Below, in pieces: positions 1 through 9,370 of a stretch of 64,000 nt of DNA (the stretch's first letter is position 1; each line of letters begins with the position of its first letter). The DNA lies in the NCBI RefSeq assembly GCF_029240175.1, contig NZ_JARBTM010000010.1, positions 34,754 to 98,753 of the forward strand, in the 5' to 3' direction. The position numbers and the translations under genes are program-made. This DNA comes from Anaerosolibacter sp. GTDB taxonomy: Bacteria; Bacillota; Clostridia; Peptostreptococcales; Thermotaleaceae. The notes under the pieces are model-generated. The model did not search any database. It saw nothing but the letters and a program-made list of their open reading frames with translations, and was not told the DNA's origin.

Positions 1-980
1 CCTGTTACTTCTTCTAATATATTGTAAAATAATCCTTCCTTTGTCTTCATCTTAATATGGGCAACACCTTCACCCAGTTCTATATCGCTCAATAGTGCTT
101 CCGTAATGACTTCCTCATCAGTAAATGAACTAAGGGCATCACGGACATCATTTATTTTTTTTACGTCTTTAGACCACTGCTTTACAGAATTTAGTATCTT
201 ACTCTTGAGCCAGTGATTTCCTTCTAAGCCATCCACCCAACCAGGTAATGTAATGTTGATTTCTTTGATTGGGAATTCAAAAAGAACATTTTCAAGAATT
301 TCATTTACATTTTCAATACTCATCCTGGCACAATCCGCAGCCACTACGGGAACAGCATACTTCTCTTCCAATTGCCCTCTAAGCATTAATGCCTCTTCAG
401 AGGAAGGATTTGTTGAATTCAAGATCATTATAAAAGGTTTGCTCAGTTCCCTTAATTCCCTTACAACTCTTTCTTCAGCTTCCCGGTAATCTTCCCTGTC
501 GATTTCAGTTATGCTTCCATCGGTTGTAACCACAAGTCCTATGGTTGAGTGATCAGTTATTACCTTTCTTGTTCCGATTTCAGCTGCCTCTTCGAATGGA
601 ATTTCCTTTTCAAACCATGGCGTAGTAACCATTCTTGCTTTGCCATTTTCTTGATGGCCAAGGGCTCCGTTCACAAGGTAGCCTACACAATCAACCAGAC
701 GAACCTTAAATTTCGCATTATCCTTTAATGCCAGCTCAACGGCTTCATTTGGGATAAATTTTGGTTCTGTTGTCATGATCGTTTTACCGGCTCCACTTTG
801 TGGCAACTCATCTTTCGCCCTTTCTTTTCTATATGAGTTCTCCATGTTTGGTAATACCAATAAATCCATAAATCTCTTAATAAATGTTGATTTCCCAGTT
901 CTTACCGGCCCAACGACCCCTATGTAAATATCACCTTGGGTTCGATCTGCGATATCCTTATATATATCAAATCGCTCCAC
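1..980 (-). CDS. spoIVA: Stage IV sporulation protein A (spore coat morphogenetic ATPase), 3' end cut by window edge
   Basis: SpoIVA is the mother-cell ATPase that polymerises on the forespore surface and forms the platform on which the coat assembles. The first 326 codons are present, and the C-terminal third lies outside the window. The start is a GTG at 978-980 preceded by a strong GGGAGG site. The protein opens MERFDIYKDIADR and has a Walker A, GPVRTGKST, at residues 24-32, with Lys30 where the B. subtilis protein has it. Family length is about 490 aa. The gene lies downstream of gpsA on the same strand, separated by a terminator and a candidate σE promoter, so it is probably an independent mother-cell transcript. 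Identification is firm from the N-terminal sequence. Confidence 0.96.
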   Translation of the reverse strand, partial: MERFDIYKDIADRTQGDIYIGVVGPVRTGKSTFIKRFMDLLVLPNMENSYRKERAKDELPQSGAGKTIMTTEPKFIPNEAVELALKDNAKFKVRLVDCVGYLVNGALGHQENGKARMVTTPWFEKEIPFEEAAEIGTRKVITDHSTIGLVVTTDGSITEIDREDYREAEERVVRELRELSKPFIMILNSTNPSSEEALMLRGQLEEKYAVPVVAADCARMSIENVNEILENVLFEFPIKEINITLPGWVDGLEGNHWLKSKILNSVKQWSKDVKKINDVRDALSSFTDEEVITEALLSDIELGEGVAHIKMKTKEGLFYNILEEVT

Positions 981-1098
981 TACTTTTCCCCTCCCTTAAT
1001 ATTGAAATTATATATTTATTGATAAAATTAACGCATAAAATACTGTCCATCCCTCCTACAATGATCTGCTCAACAACATAGGACTATATTAACAATAT

Positions 1099-1129
1099 AT
1101 ATATATGACTAGCTAAATCATAATATGAC
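1099..1129 (-). promoter_or_regulatory. Candidate σE-type promoter for spoIVA
   Basis: On the minus strand a -35-like GTCATATT (1129-1122) is followed after 14 bp by a -10-like CATATATAT (1107-1099). This fits the σE pattern of an ATATT-like -35 and CATACAAT-like -10 with a 13-15 bp spacer. The implied leader is about 110 nt. spoIVA is a known σE gene; the area is AT-rich, so chance matches are possible. Confidence 0.42.
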
Positions 1130-1189
1130 ATCCTAGATAAAGAAGGAATGGATTTTATACTTTATATAAGCTTACACAATCATGTCAAT

Positions 1190-1223
1190 AAAAATAAAAG
1201 AGATACCCCTAAGATATCTCTTT
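1190..1223 (-). terminator. Intrinsic terminator of gpsA
   Basis: A 9-bp perfect stem (AAAGAGATA at 1197-1205, its complement at 1215-1223) is followed on the minus strand by a T-rich tract. It lies 29 bp past the gpsA stop and separates gpsA from spoIVA. Confidence 0.8.
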
Positions 1224-1252
1224 GTCCTATGTTATAATTTATTTGTGACTGT

Positions 1253-2281
1253 TTACCATTGGATTTGCTGATTTGCTACAATTTCTTCCATTTCGTGGGT
1301 ACGGCTTCTGATCATTAGGTTTACAACAGCCTCTTTTACATCCTTATCCTCATAAAGAATATTGTAAATTTCAGATGTTATAGGCATTTCAACATCATAT
1401 TTTCTTGATAATTCATAGGCGACCCTCGTTGTAACAACACCTTCAACAACCATGCCAATTGAAGCAGTGGCTTCACTCAATTTTTTCCCCTGTCCGATTA
1501 AGATACCGCATCTTCTATTCCTACTATGCATACTGGTACATGTAACAATGAGATCACCTATACCTGATAAGCCTGCAAAAGTTCCAAGATCAGCACCCAT
1601 GATTTGACCAAGACGAGCAATTTCTCTAATCCCTCTGGTCATAAGGGCTGCCTTTGCATTGTCTCCAAATCCTAAACCATCAGAAATTCCTGCCCCTAAG
1701 GCGATAACATTCTTCAGAGCTCCGCCTAGCTCGACACCTGTTACATCAGGATTCGTGTAAATTCTTAATTTAGGAGAAATGAATATATCTTGCACGTATT
1801 CGGCGATACCTCGCTTATTTGCAGCAACCACGAGGGTTGTAGGCATATCCCTGCAAACTTCCTCTGCATGAGATGGCCCAGATAGAACAGCAAAAGAGTT
1901 ACTAGGCAGTTCTTGGGCGATCACTTCTGATATAGTCATTAAAGAAGATCCTTCAAGGCCCTTCGCTGCATTTACAATTATTTGTTGATCACAGATCGAA
2001 GCTTTAAAGCTTTTTACGGTTTCCCGCACAGCTTGAGATGCTACAGTTAATAAAATAACCTCTGCATTCTTAACAGCACCGTGAATATCATGATAAAGTG
2101 TAATATTATTAGGCAATAACACGCCAGGAAGATATTTAATATTCTCCTTTGCTTGGTTCATCATATTAAATTGTTCTTTATTCCGCATCCACAAATTCAC
2201 ATTATGACCCTTTTTAGCGAGAGAAATTGCGAGGGCTGTTCCCCAACTTCCTGCTCCAACAACACAAATACTTGACTTCAT
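1253..2281 (-). CDS. gpsA: Glycerol-3-phosphate dehydrogenase [NAD(P)+]
   Basis: Reduces dihydroxyacetone phosphate to sn-glycerol-3-phosphate, the backbone for phospholipids; cytosolic. The 342-aa protein has the N-terminal Rossmann motif GAGSWG (residues 9-14), the NAAKG lysine near 107, SGPSHAEE, and the catalytic lysine in GALKN near 190, followed by the conserved GDNAKAALMTRG. Length is usual for the family. I chose the ATG at 2281 over an in-frame TTG three bases upstream because the G-rich ribosome site is then 7 nt away. It lies 18 bp downstream of plsY, whose product uses the glycerol-3-phosphate made here, so the two form a lipid-synthesis unit. Confidence 0.97.
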   Translation of the reverse strand: MKSSICVVGAGSWGTALAISLAKKGHNVNLWMRNKEQFNMMNQAKENIKYLPGVLLPNNITLYHDIHGAVKNAEVILLTVASQAVRETVKSFKASICDQQIIVNAAKGLEGSSLMTISEVIAQELPSNSFAVLSGPSHAEEVCRDMPTTLVVAANKRGIAEYVQDIFISPKLRIYTNPDVTGVELGGALKNVIALGAGISDGLGFGDNAKAALMTRGIREIARLGQIMGADLGTFAGLSGIGDLIVTCTSMHSRNRRCGILIGQGKKLSEATASIGMVVEGVVTTRVAYELSRKYDVEMPITSEIYNILYEDKDVKEAVVNLMIRSRTHEMEEIVANQQIQW

Positions 2282-2299
2282 CAAAAGGCCCCCCCTAGA

Positions 2300-2893
2300 T
2301 TACTTAGTTCTAGACTTCTGTCCCAGTTTCGATTCTGTTCCCTTCAAAAGTCTGCTTATATTTTCCTTATGTCTATAGATTGCCATCAATGCCAAGACCA
2401 ATCCAAATAAAAAGAACTTAAAGCCGGAAAACAATAAAAGGACTGGTAACAAACTAATAGCTACAACGGACCCTAAAGATACATATTTTGTCTTTGCAAC
2501 AATCAAAACACCTACGATAATACAAATAATTGCAACAATTGGATTGACAAATAGACCCACTCCGATGGAAGAAGCGATTCCTTTGCCACCTTTGAACCCT
2601 AAGAATATTGGCCAATTATGACCAATAACTACGGCAATTCCACAAATCAAAGCTGTACCTTCACCCCCAAGTCGACTGCCGATCCAAACAGCCAATATGG
2701 CCTTCAAAGCATCCCCTATAAAGGTCACTAGCCCAGCCTTCATGCCCAGTGTTCTTAGTACATTGGTTGCCCCAGCATTGCCACTCCCATACTTCCGAAT
2801 ATCAATGCCTGCCCATAGTTTAGAAACAATGATTGAAGTCGAAAAATTTCCGATGGTGTAGCTTAGTAAAATCGCCAATACCTTTAAAACCAT
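2300..2893 (-). CDS. plsY: Acyl-phosphate:glycerol-3-phosphate acyltransferase
   Basis: Integral membrane enzyme that transfers an acyl chain from acyl-phosphate to position 1 of glycerol-3-phosphate, the first committed step of phospholipid synthesis. The 197-aa protein has several hydrophobic spans and the PlsY motifs: SGNAGATN near residues 37-44 and GHNWPIFLGFKGGKG in the middle. Its start codon overlaps the der stop by one base (TAATG), so the two are translationally coupled. It precedes gpsA in the same transcript. Confidence 0.97.
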   Translation of the reverse strand: MVLKVLAILLSYTIGNFSTSIIVSKLWAGIDIRKYGSGNAGATNVLRTLGMKAGLVTFIGDALKAILAVWIGSRLGGEGTALICGIAVVIGHNWPIFLGFKGGKGIASSIGVGLFVNPIVAIICIIVGVLIVAKTKYVSLGSVVAISLLPVLLLFSGFKFFLFGLVLALMAIYRHKENISRLLKGTESKLGQKSRTK

Positions 2894-4215
2894 TATTCAT
2901 CCCCACCCTTTTCTCTATACTGAATCCAAATTGGCGTACCTTCAAATCCAAAAGCTTCCCTAATTTTGTTTTCCAGATATCTCGTATAGGAAAAGTGTGT
3001 TAATTCACGGTCATTGATAAAAATAATGAATGTAGGCGGGCGTACAGATACCTGGGTTGCATAATAAATTTTCAATCGTTTTCCCTTATCTGAAGGCGGT
3101 TGATTCAACAGCGTTGCCTCTCCAATAATGTCATTTAGCATACCTGTTTGAATCCGCATGGCGTGTTGATTGGAAACGAATTTTATATTTTCAAGGATCT
3201 GATGCATCCTTTGTTTGGTTTTAGCAGATACAAATATAATCGGCGCATAGAGCATGAAGGAAAGCTTATCTTTGATATCCTTAATATACTGATTCATGGT
3301 ATGGGTATCTTTTTCTACAATATCCCATTTATTTACAACAATTACAGTAGCTTTCCCTTGCTCATGGGCGTATCCTGCAATTTTTGTGTCTTGCTCTGTA
3401 ACACCCTCATTGGCATCAATCACCAATAAACATACATCTGCCCGATCAACGGCAGTAAATGATCTTATAACACTATATTTCTCAATATTTTCATGTATTC
3501 TGCTTTTTCTTCGAATTCCAGCCGTATCAATAAAAACATATTTATCCTCTCCATGGGTAAATGGTGTATCAATAGCATCTCTGGTTGTACCAGCAATATC
3601 ACTGACAATAACCCGTTCTTCTCCTAGAATGGAATTTATAATTGAAGATTTGCCTACATTCGGCTTTCCAATAACAGCTACCTTTATGGTATCATCTTCA
3701 TAAATTTCATCTCTATCTTCAGGAAACTTCGCTACAACTTCATCTAGCAAGTCTCCCAGTCCTAAGCTATTCACAGAAGAAATGGGAATTGGTTCACCCA
3801 GTCCTAATTGATAAAAATCGTAAAATGAGCTTGGTACATCCTTTGTATCCACCTTGTTTACTACTAATAATACAGGTTTCTTCGTTCTCCTAAGCATGTT
3901 AGCAACATCTTCATCTGAAGCTGTCAATCCCTCTCGCCCATCTACCATGAAGATGATTACATCTGCAGTTTCAATGGCGATTTCTGCCTGTCTTCTCATT
4001 TGTGACAAAATAATGTCTTGGGTATCTGGCTCTATCCCTCCAGTATCAATCATTATAAAGTTCGTATTTAGCCATTCAGCCTCTGTATATATCCTATCTC
4101 TCGTTACGCCAGGCTTATCTTCAACAATTGAAATCCTTTTCCCTGCAATACGATTAAAAAAGGTAGATTTCCCCACATTGGGCCTACCCACAATAGCCAC
4201 TATCGGCTTTGCCAT
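2893..4215 (-). CDS. der: Ribosome-assembly GTPase Der (EngA)
   Basis: Double-GTPase factor for late 50S subunit maturation. Both G domains are complete in this 440-aa protein: G1 GRPNVGKST (10-18), DTGGI (57-61), NKVD (120-123); then GKPNVGKSS (183-191), DTAGI (230-234), NKWD (295-298). A C-terminal KH-like domain ends in a basic/acidic tail. Length is typical. It lies 22 bp after the DUF512 gene and overlaps plsY by one base. The order der–plsY–gpsA–spoIVA recurs in spore-forming Firmicutes. Confidence 0.98.
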   Translation of the reverse strand: MAKPIVAIVGRPNVGKSTFFNRIAGKRISIVEDKPGVTRDRIYTEAEWLNTNFIMIDTGGIEPDTQDIILSQMRRQAEIAIETADVIIFMVDGREGLTASDEDVANMLRRTKKPVLLVVNKVDTKDVPSSFYDFYQLGLGEPIPISSVNSLGLGDLLDEVVAKFPEDRDEIYEDDTIKVAVIGKPNVGKSSIINSILGEERVIVSDIAGTTRDAIDTPFTHGEDKYVFIDTAGIRRKSRIHENIEKYSVIRSFTAVDRADVCLLVIDANEGVTEQDTKIAGYAHEQGKATVIVVNKWDIVEKDTHTMNQYIKDIKDKLSFMLYAPIIFVSAKTKQRMHQILENIKFVSNQHAMRIQTGMLNDIIGEATLLNQPPSDKGKRLKIYYATQVSVRPPTFIIFINDRELTHFSYTRYLENKIREAFGFEGTPIWIQYREKGGDE

Positions 4216-4237
4216 GACAATCCCTCCAATATCTCAA

Positions 4238-5557
4238 TCATTCTAATATTTTCCTTAAAAAATCTTTCCCATTTACAGCCGACACAACGACTCTCACACC
4301 CAGTTTTTCTTGCAACTCATCTACCGTCACATCATCAAGAAAAATTTGTTCACCTGTTTTTAACATAGATTCAGGGATGATTAATCGTTCACCTACATTT
4401 TTATGCTCTAACTGTTTGAAAATATCTTGGCCTGTAACCAAACCAGCAACAGTAATCGTTCTACCGAAAAATTCATTTTCTATGGTATGAACATCCAGCA
4501 CAAGCCCTAGATATCTACGCTCTATTTCTCTGCAAAGTTTTGTAAGAAATGCTTCTGCTGATACACCCGTAACAATGCTGATTTTCTTGGGCCCAATCCT
4601 TTCAGTTTGAGCTTTTCGTAGTTGATCCATCAGTTCATACTCAAACATGGCCATTAGTCCTACACCATTCTCGATTTGCAAAAATTCCTCATATTCCTCG
4701 TAGGATGGAATACTTCGATTTGCGAGAACATAAAACTCATCCGATAAAAATACAAATCTTGTTCCCAACTTCTTATACAACTGTATCTGCCAATTATTAA
4801 TCTGTTCAATAACCTCATTTGCCCTATCTTTATCATAAATACTCAATGGAAATAGGCTTTCTCTAAAGTTCGTTACGCCTACCGGAACGATAGCAACGCT
4901 CTCTAACGCAGGATATAACAGGGATAAATCCAAAATGGTCTTATCAAGGTTTTCACCATCATTTATTTGTGGGCAGAGTACAATCTGACCATTTATTCTT
5001 ATACCCACATCAGTAAGTCTCTTTAATCGCTCATAGATATTACCAGCTGATTTATTGTTTAGCATTTTTATCCTAAGGACCGGATCTGTGGTATGTATAG
5101 ATACATTGATAGGACTGATTCGGTATCGAATAATTTTATCAATGTCTTGGTCAGACATATTGGTCAAGGTAACAAAGTTGCCTTGTAAAAAAGATAATCT
5201 AGAATCGTCGTCCTTAAAATACAATGTTTCTCTCATTTTAGATGGCAATTGATCTATAAAACAAAAGATACATTTGTTTCTACAACTTTTTGCTTTATCG
5301 ATGATAGGATTTTCAAACACGATACCCAAATCCTCATCGTACTCTTTTGTTATATGATAGTGTCTAATTTCTTCATTTTGTTTTTTAATCAGTACATCCA
5401 ATCGTTCATCAGCAATAAAAAACATGTATTCTATAATATCTTCAATTTTCTGTCCATTAATCGAAAGGAGAATATCCCCTTTCTCAAGGCCTATTCTCTC
5501 TCCAATGCTGTCTGGAACAACTTCAGAAATAACATTTTCGTATGATTTTTCTAGCAT
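4238..5557 (-). CDS. DUF512 radical-SAM-like protein with N-terminal PDZ-like domain
   Basis: A 439-aa protein of the DUF512 family, often found next to der in clostridia and cyanobacteria. Residues 8-60 look like a PDZ fold (VVPDSIGERIGLEKGD, then ILLSINGQKI). Three cysteines at about 92, 96 and 99 form CxxxCxxC (CRNKCIFC), the radical-SAM [4Fe-4S] ligand pattern, followed by FIDQLP. The C-terminal half is the DUF512 domain proper, with a motif reading ITVAGLVTGQD. The substrate is unknown. The ATG at 5557 is preferred over a GTG two codons upstream because TAGGTG sits 5 nt before it. Just upstream of der, it is probably co-transcribed with it. Confidence 0.88.
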   Translation of the reverse strand: MLEKSYENVISEVVPDSIGERIGLEKGDILLSINGQKIEDIIEYMFFIADERLDVLIKKQNEEIRHYHITKEYDEDLGIVFENPIIDKAKSCRNKCIFCFIDQLPSKMRETLYFKDDDSRLSFLQGNFVTLTNMSDQDIDKIIRYRISPINVSIHTTDPVLRIKMLNNKSAGNIYERLKRLTDVGIRINGQIVLCPQINDGENLDKTILDLSLLYPALESVAIVPVGVTNFRESLFPLSIYDKDRANEVIEQINNWQIQLYKKLGTRFVFLSDEFYVLANRSIPSYEEYEEFLQIENGVGLMAMFEYELMDQLRKAQTERIGPKKISIVTGVSAEAFLTKLCREIERRYLGLVLDVHTIENEFFGRTITVAGLVTGQDIFKQLEHKNVGERLIIPESMLKTGEQIFLDDVTVDELQEKLGVRVVVSAVNGKDFLRKILE

Positions 5558-5688
5558 TAACACACCTACTTAAAATCTAGTTTTAGTACCTGCTACTAAT
5601 ATTATTATATCATAAATATTTACGTTATGTACTACGTTTAGTAATATTATCACGTTATTTAATTTTAAGTCAAGGAGTATATTTCCTC

Positions 5689-5883
5689 CTAGTGGCGGAC
5701 AACCACGTATGTCCCGTTTTCTAAGTCGTGGACCATCCCCATGGTAACTTTGGCAATCAAAAGAGCCAATCGCTCTTGATGCTCTTCTGAACTGGCATAA
5801 AACACGGGGGTTGAATTCGAAGAGACAACGTTTTTATCAGCAGTTATTATGGCAACGATACTATCTTTAATTCCGAAATCCAT
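5689..5883 (-). CDS. Small capping-complex subunit for YIEGIA
   Basis: A 64-aa protein that opens MDFGIKDSIVAIITADKN and ends NGTYVVVRH. It has the length, sequence style and position of the small partner protein encoded right after YIEGIA genes in spore formers. It starts 17 bp downstream of the YIEGIA stop and has a good GGAGAGG ribosome site, so the two are one operon. There is no signal peptide or membrane span, so it is probably soluble or bound to its membrane partner. The biochemical role is not established. Confidence 0.75.
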   Translation of the reverse strand: MDFGIKDSIVAIITADKNVVSSNSTPVFYASSEEHQERLALLIAKVTMGMVHDLENGTYVVVRH

Positions 5884-5900
5884 ATTCCCTCTCCTCTCAA

Positions 5901-6818
5901 TTAGCTTCTGTTCATCTGGGTTCCTTTTGCTTTAAAAGGCTTTCGTTTCGCGGTCTCTAACACTGGCGTTCCTTCCACAGCTGCAACCAATAATTCACGA
6001 TCCACCTCGGTAGGGACAATTACCATGATGATCGTACCATCTTGTGCATTTCTCCTTGCTATAGGTGTAAATTCAGGCTCATCTACATCCTTTTGTATAC
6101 CAAGATGAACTGCTACATTATGCTGAATTGCCTGCCTTTGTCCGGTATTGGCTAAAGTTGCTTTTGCATCTACATTCTTTGGTACGATTTCTACAGCAAC
6201 ACCCTTTTCTTCATAAATCTTTTTCGTGCTTTTTAAACCGATATTCATAATGACAATGCCATTTACCATTAATAAAGGTCCCTCAAAATATATTTTTCCT
6301 ATTCTCACCTCTGCGATTTCGGCAACGCTTTGCCTTTTGAGCATACCTTTTAGAAAGACTATTACAAGCAGACCGACCACTATACCTACCATGATCTGTA
6401 CAAACCTGGGCTGTTTCATCCAATGAGCAAAATAAATAGCAATGCTGGTCATTAAAGCTGTGATGATTACCATATAATTACGGGCTTCAAAGGCCTTCGC
6501 AATATCTTCTATGTAAGCCGTACCTCTCGGAACCAGTTCAGTGGGCTCAATATTATCCAAGCTTTGTCTTTCCATGCTTCTCACATCTCTAAACTGTTGC
6601 GCTGCCAAAGCCAAGAATGTAACAGCACTATACTCTTTGCTCAGCAAGGCTGGCAATGCTACAGAACCTAAACCGGCAGCAATAACCCCTAATGTCAGAT
6701 GAGATAGCAAACCTTGTGGATAGCTTGGATACTGCCTATGATCTATTCGTATCATGTATAACCTAGCAAGCAGGCCCATCAACAAGGATGGCAGAATAAC
6801 CACACCATAGTTTTCCAT
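5901..6818 (-). CDS. YIEGIA-family sporulation membrane protein
   Basis: A 305-aa membrane protein conserved in endospore formers. Hydrophobic spans lie near residues 5-22, 40-60, 115-131 and 141-158, with a soluble C-terminal half. The family is named for the motif YIEGIA; here it reads YIEDIA (residues 102-107), inside PRGTAYIEDIAKAFEARNY. The start at 6818 is chosen because GAGGAGGAG lies just upstream; a longer reading to 6851 has no such site. A σG-like promoter 50-80 bp upstream points to forespore expression. The family is linked to spore envelope formation; its mechanism is unknown. The capping-subunit gene follows directly. Confidence 0.88.
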   Translation of the reverse strand: MENYGVVILPSLLMGLLARLYMIRIDHRQYPSYPQGLLSHLTLGVIAAGLGSVALPALLSKEYSAVTFLALAAQQFRDVRSMERQSLDNIEPTELVPRGTAYIEDIAKAFEARNYMVIITALMTSIAIYFAHWMKQPRFVQIMVGIVVGLLVIVFLKGMLKRQSVAEIAEVRIGKIYFEGPLLMVNGIVIMNIGLKSTKKIYEEKGVAVEIVPKNVDAKATLANTGQRQAIQHNVAVHLGIQKDVDEPEFTPIARRNAQDGTIIMVIVPTEVDRELLVAAVEGTPVLETAKRKPFKAKGTQMNRS

Positions 6819-6867
6819 AATTCTCCTCCTCGTATTTTTTATCTGAACCATTCGATTTTCCTATCTT

Positions 6868-6897
6868 TATTATGTGTGATAAAAAAGAATTTATAGG
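6868..6897 (-). promoter_or_regulatory. Candidate σG-type promoter for the YIEGIA operon
   Basis: Minus-strand CCTATA (6897-6892), 17 bp, then CATAATA (6874-6868). The -10 matches the σG pattern CATnnTA and the -35 matches GnATA except for the first base. The implied leader is about 43 nt, well placed for the start at 6818. Confidence 0.45.
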
Positions 6898-6980
6898 CTC
6901 CCCATCATAAAAGTAAGTATTTCCCTTCCTCATTTTTTTATTTCAGCTGTACTATCCATAGATTATTTCTGTTTTGCCTT

Positions 6981-7020
6981 TAAAAAAGTAAAAACAACCT
7001 CGTATTCACCAAGGTTGTTT
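6981..7020 (-). terminator. Intrinsic terminator after phoU
   Basis: Perfect 9-bp stem (6992-7000 with 7012-7020; AAACAACCT and complement) with an 11-nt loop, followed on the minus strand by a long T-rich tract. It closes the pst-phoU transcript. Confidence 0.85.
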
Positions 7021-7037
7021 CTATATGCATTAAAATC

Positions 7038-7688
7038 CTATGCCATCCAATAGTCTCCAGTTTGAATATATACCACCTTTTCGCAAACATTTTTTGCATA
7101 ATCAGCAATTCTTTCAATATGCTTACAAATGAAAAGAAAGTATGTGGACTGAGTAATTTTGTCTTGGTCCTCAATCATAATAACAATTAATTCGCTGTAT
7201 ACATCTTTATACAGAGCATCAATTTCGTCATCCAAATGCCATGTTTTTTTCGCTAAATCCACATCTTTTTTCACAAATGCATCCAATGAGTGTTTTACCA
7301 TTTCCGCTGCTAGATCCGCCATTCTAGGAATACGTACCAGGGGTTTCACATACTTTTCATTTGCCAATCGTATAGTGGTCTTTGCAATATCCGATGCATG
7401 GTCTGCCATTCTTTCTAGGTCCACTATTAATCTTAAAATAGAACATATTTCTCGTAGATCAATAGCCATGGGTTGTTGTGTTGCAATAAGTTTTATACAT
7501 TTATCTTCGATATCCTCTTCTAACCCGTTGATTACCTTATCTCCATCTATAACTTTCTGAGCCAGTGCAATATCTTGATTTTTTAATGATTTGATTGCAT
7601 CTAAAATAGCTTCCTCTACCATGCTTCCCATTTTTAACAAATCATTATGAAGTTTCTCCAATTCACTTATTAGATGTATTCTCGCCAT
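7038..7688 (-). CDS. phoU: Phosphate signalling complex protein PhoU
   Basis: Cytosolic regulator that links the Pst transporter to the PhoR sensor and limits phosphate uptake. The 216-aa, all-helical protein has the usual two PhoU repeats; each carries an acidic, metal-binding type stretch (for example LRLIVDLERMADHASDIAK and KHIERIADYAKNVCEK). GGAGGGG precedes the ATG. It is the last gene of the pst operon, 19 bp after pstB, and is followed by a strong terminator. Confidence 0.97.
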   Translation of the reverse strand: MARIHLISELEKLHNDLLKMGSMVEEAILDAIKSLKNQDIALAQKVIDGDKVINGLEEDIEDKCIKLIATQQPMAIDLREICSILRLIVDLERMADHASDIAKTTIRLANEKYVKPLVRIPRMADLAAEMVKHSLDAFVKKDVDLAKKTWHLDDEIDALYKDVYSELIVIMIEDQDKITQSTYFLFICKHIERIADYAKNVCEKVVYIQTGDYWMA

Positions 7689-7707
7689 GTTTTCCCCTCC
7701 TTATTTT

Positions 7708-8469
7708 TTAACCAAATCTCCCTGTAATATAGTCTTCTGTTCTTTTATCCCTTGGCTTTGAAAAGATATTATCCGTTAAATCAGTTTCTATGATCTCACC
7801 ATTCAAAAAGAAGGATGTAAAGTCAGAGACCCTTCCCGCCTGCTGCATATTATGGGTTACAATGACAATGGTATATTTCTTTTTTAATTCCTCCAGTAAA
7901 TCTTCAATTTTTAATGTGGAGATTGGGTCAAGAGCAGATGTTGGCTCATCCATTAACAATACATCTGGTTCAACAGCCAAGCATCTTGCAATACATAGTC
8001 TTTGCTGCTGACCACCAGAGAGGCCAAGGGCTGGCTTATCCAATCGATCCTTTACCTCGTCCCATAATGCAGCGCCTCTCAAACTTTTTTCCACAATCTC
8101 ATCAAGTGCTGTCTTACTCTTTACCCCATGAATTTTGGGGCCATAGGCTACATTTTCATATACCGTCTTAGGAAAAGGATTTGGTTTTTGAAAAACCATT
8201 CCAACACTCTTTCTAAGCTGAATTAAATCACATTTGTCATCGTAAATATCTGCACCATCCAGAAGAATTTCGCCTTTAATTTTCACATTATCTATCAAAT
8301 CATTCATTCGATTCAGTGTTCTGATAAAGGTAGACTTACCGCAGCCGGAAGGCCCTATCAAAGCAGTTACTTTATTTTCCATAATATCTAGATTAATGTC
8401 TATTAAAGCTTGAAAATCACCATAAAAAAGATTCAAGTCATTCACTTTAATCTTCGTTCGATTCATCAT
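7708..8469 (-). CDS. pstB: Phosphate ABC transporter ATP-binding protein
   Basis: ATPase that powers phosphate import through PstC/PstA. The 253-aa protein has Walker [10 protein letters not shown] (39-47), signature LSGGQQQR (150-157) and Walker [14 protein letters not shown] (170-182). It is 15 bp downstream of pstA and 19 bp upstream of phoU. Two adjacent ATGs open the frame; the first is used here. Confidence 0.98.
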   Translation of the reverse strand: MMNRTKIKVNDLNLFYGDFQALIDINLDIMENKVTALIGPSGCGKSTFIRTLNRMNDLIDNVKIKGEILLDGADIYDDKCDLIQLRKSVGMVFQKPNPFPKTVYENVAYGPKIHGVKSKTALDEIVEKSLRGAALWDEVKDRLDKPALGLSGGQQQRLCIARCLAVEPDVLLMDEPTSALDPISTLKIEDLLEELKKKYTIVIVTHNMQQAGRVSDFTSFFLNGEIIETDLTDNIFSKPRDKRTEDYITGRFG

Positions 8470-8484
8470 CTTACTTTCCCCCTT

Positions 8485-9369
8485 CTATGCTTCAATCTTT
8501 GTTCTTTTCATGTACTTATTGGCTAGGATATTGGCACTGAAATTTATCAGAACAACAAAAATGATTAAGACCGTTGCCGTTGCAAATGTCTTTTCTTTTG
8601 ACAACCCTTCCGATGCCAATATATATAAATGTACAGACATGGTTCTCGTTGGGTCCATGATAGACATCGGCAGTCCTAAAGAACTTCCTGCTGTTAACAT
8701 AACCGCCGCAGTTTCTCCTACTGCACGACCAATTCCTAGGATTAATCCTGTTAATATGCCCGATATACTACTAGGTAAAACAACCTTTATGATTGTCTGC
8801 CACTTTGTAGCACCAAGGGCTAAGCTGCCTTCACGGAATGACTGAGGTACAGTCTTTAATGACTCTTCGGTGGTACGAATGAGTGTCGGTAGGATCATGA
8901 TCGCTAAGGTTAAACCGCCCGATAGAATAGACCATCGAAATCCCAATAATATAACAAAGAATACAAACCCAAATAGACCAAATATGATGGATGGAATGCC
9001 TGCCAATGTTTCCGTCCCGAACCGAATGATCTTTACTAATTTCGTTTCTTTGGCATACTCTGTCAGATAAATTGCAGCTGCAACTCCTATTGGCGTTGCA
9101 ATGGCAATTGATACCAAAGTTAAATAAATTGTTCCTACAATGATTGAAAAAATACCGCCTTTTCTACCCATGCTGCTAGGCTCCTGAATAAAAAAATTGA
9201 AATCAATATGCTTTACACCATTCATTAAAACGTAGCCTATAATCGATATCAAAGCTACAAGCGTCAATATAGCCGCAAGGTAGATAGCAAAATAAGATAC
9301 TTTTTCCTTTATATTAAGATTTATCTTCTTATTTGATATCATGATTTTACTAGCCTGCATCTCCATCAT
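8485..9369 (-). CDS. pstA: Phosphate ABC transporter permease PstA
   Basis: Membrane permease half of the Pst importer. The 294-aa protein has six hydrophobic spans and the inner-membrane EAA-type loop (SFREGSLALGATKWQTI) that docks PstB. Its ATG lies just after GGGAGGGG, and one base separates it from the pstC stop, so translation is coupled. Assigned PstA rather than PstC by gene order and by the sequence IYLTEYAKETKLVKIIRF. Confidence 0.96.
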   Translation of the reverse strand: MMEMQASKIMISNKKINLNIKEKVSYFAIYLAAILTLVALISIIGYVLMNGVKHIDFNFFIQEPSSMGRKGGIFSIIVGTIYLTLVSIAIATPIGVAAAIYLTEYAKETKLVKIIRFGTETLAGIPSIIFGLFGFVFFVILLGFRWSILSGGLTLAIMILPTLIRTTEESLKTVPQSFREGSLALGATKWQTIIKVVLPSSISGILTGLILGIGRAVGETAAVMLTAGSSLGLPMSIMDPTRTMSVHLYILASEGLSKEKTFATATVLIIFVVLINFSANILANKYMKRTKIEA

Positions 9370-9370
9370 T

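Noticed and set aside
6980..7174. 64-codon open frame on the minus strand
   Set aside because: It overlaps the end of phoU in another frame and runs through the terminator hairpin.
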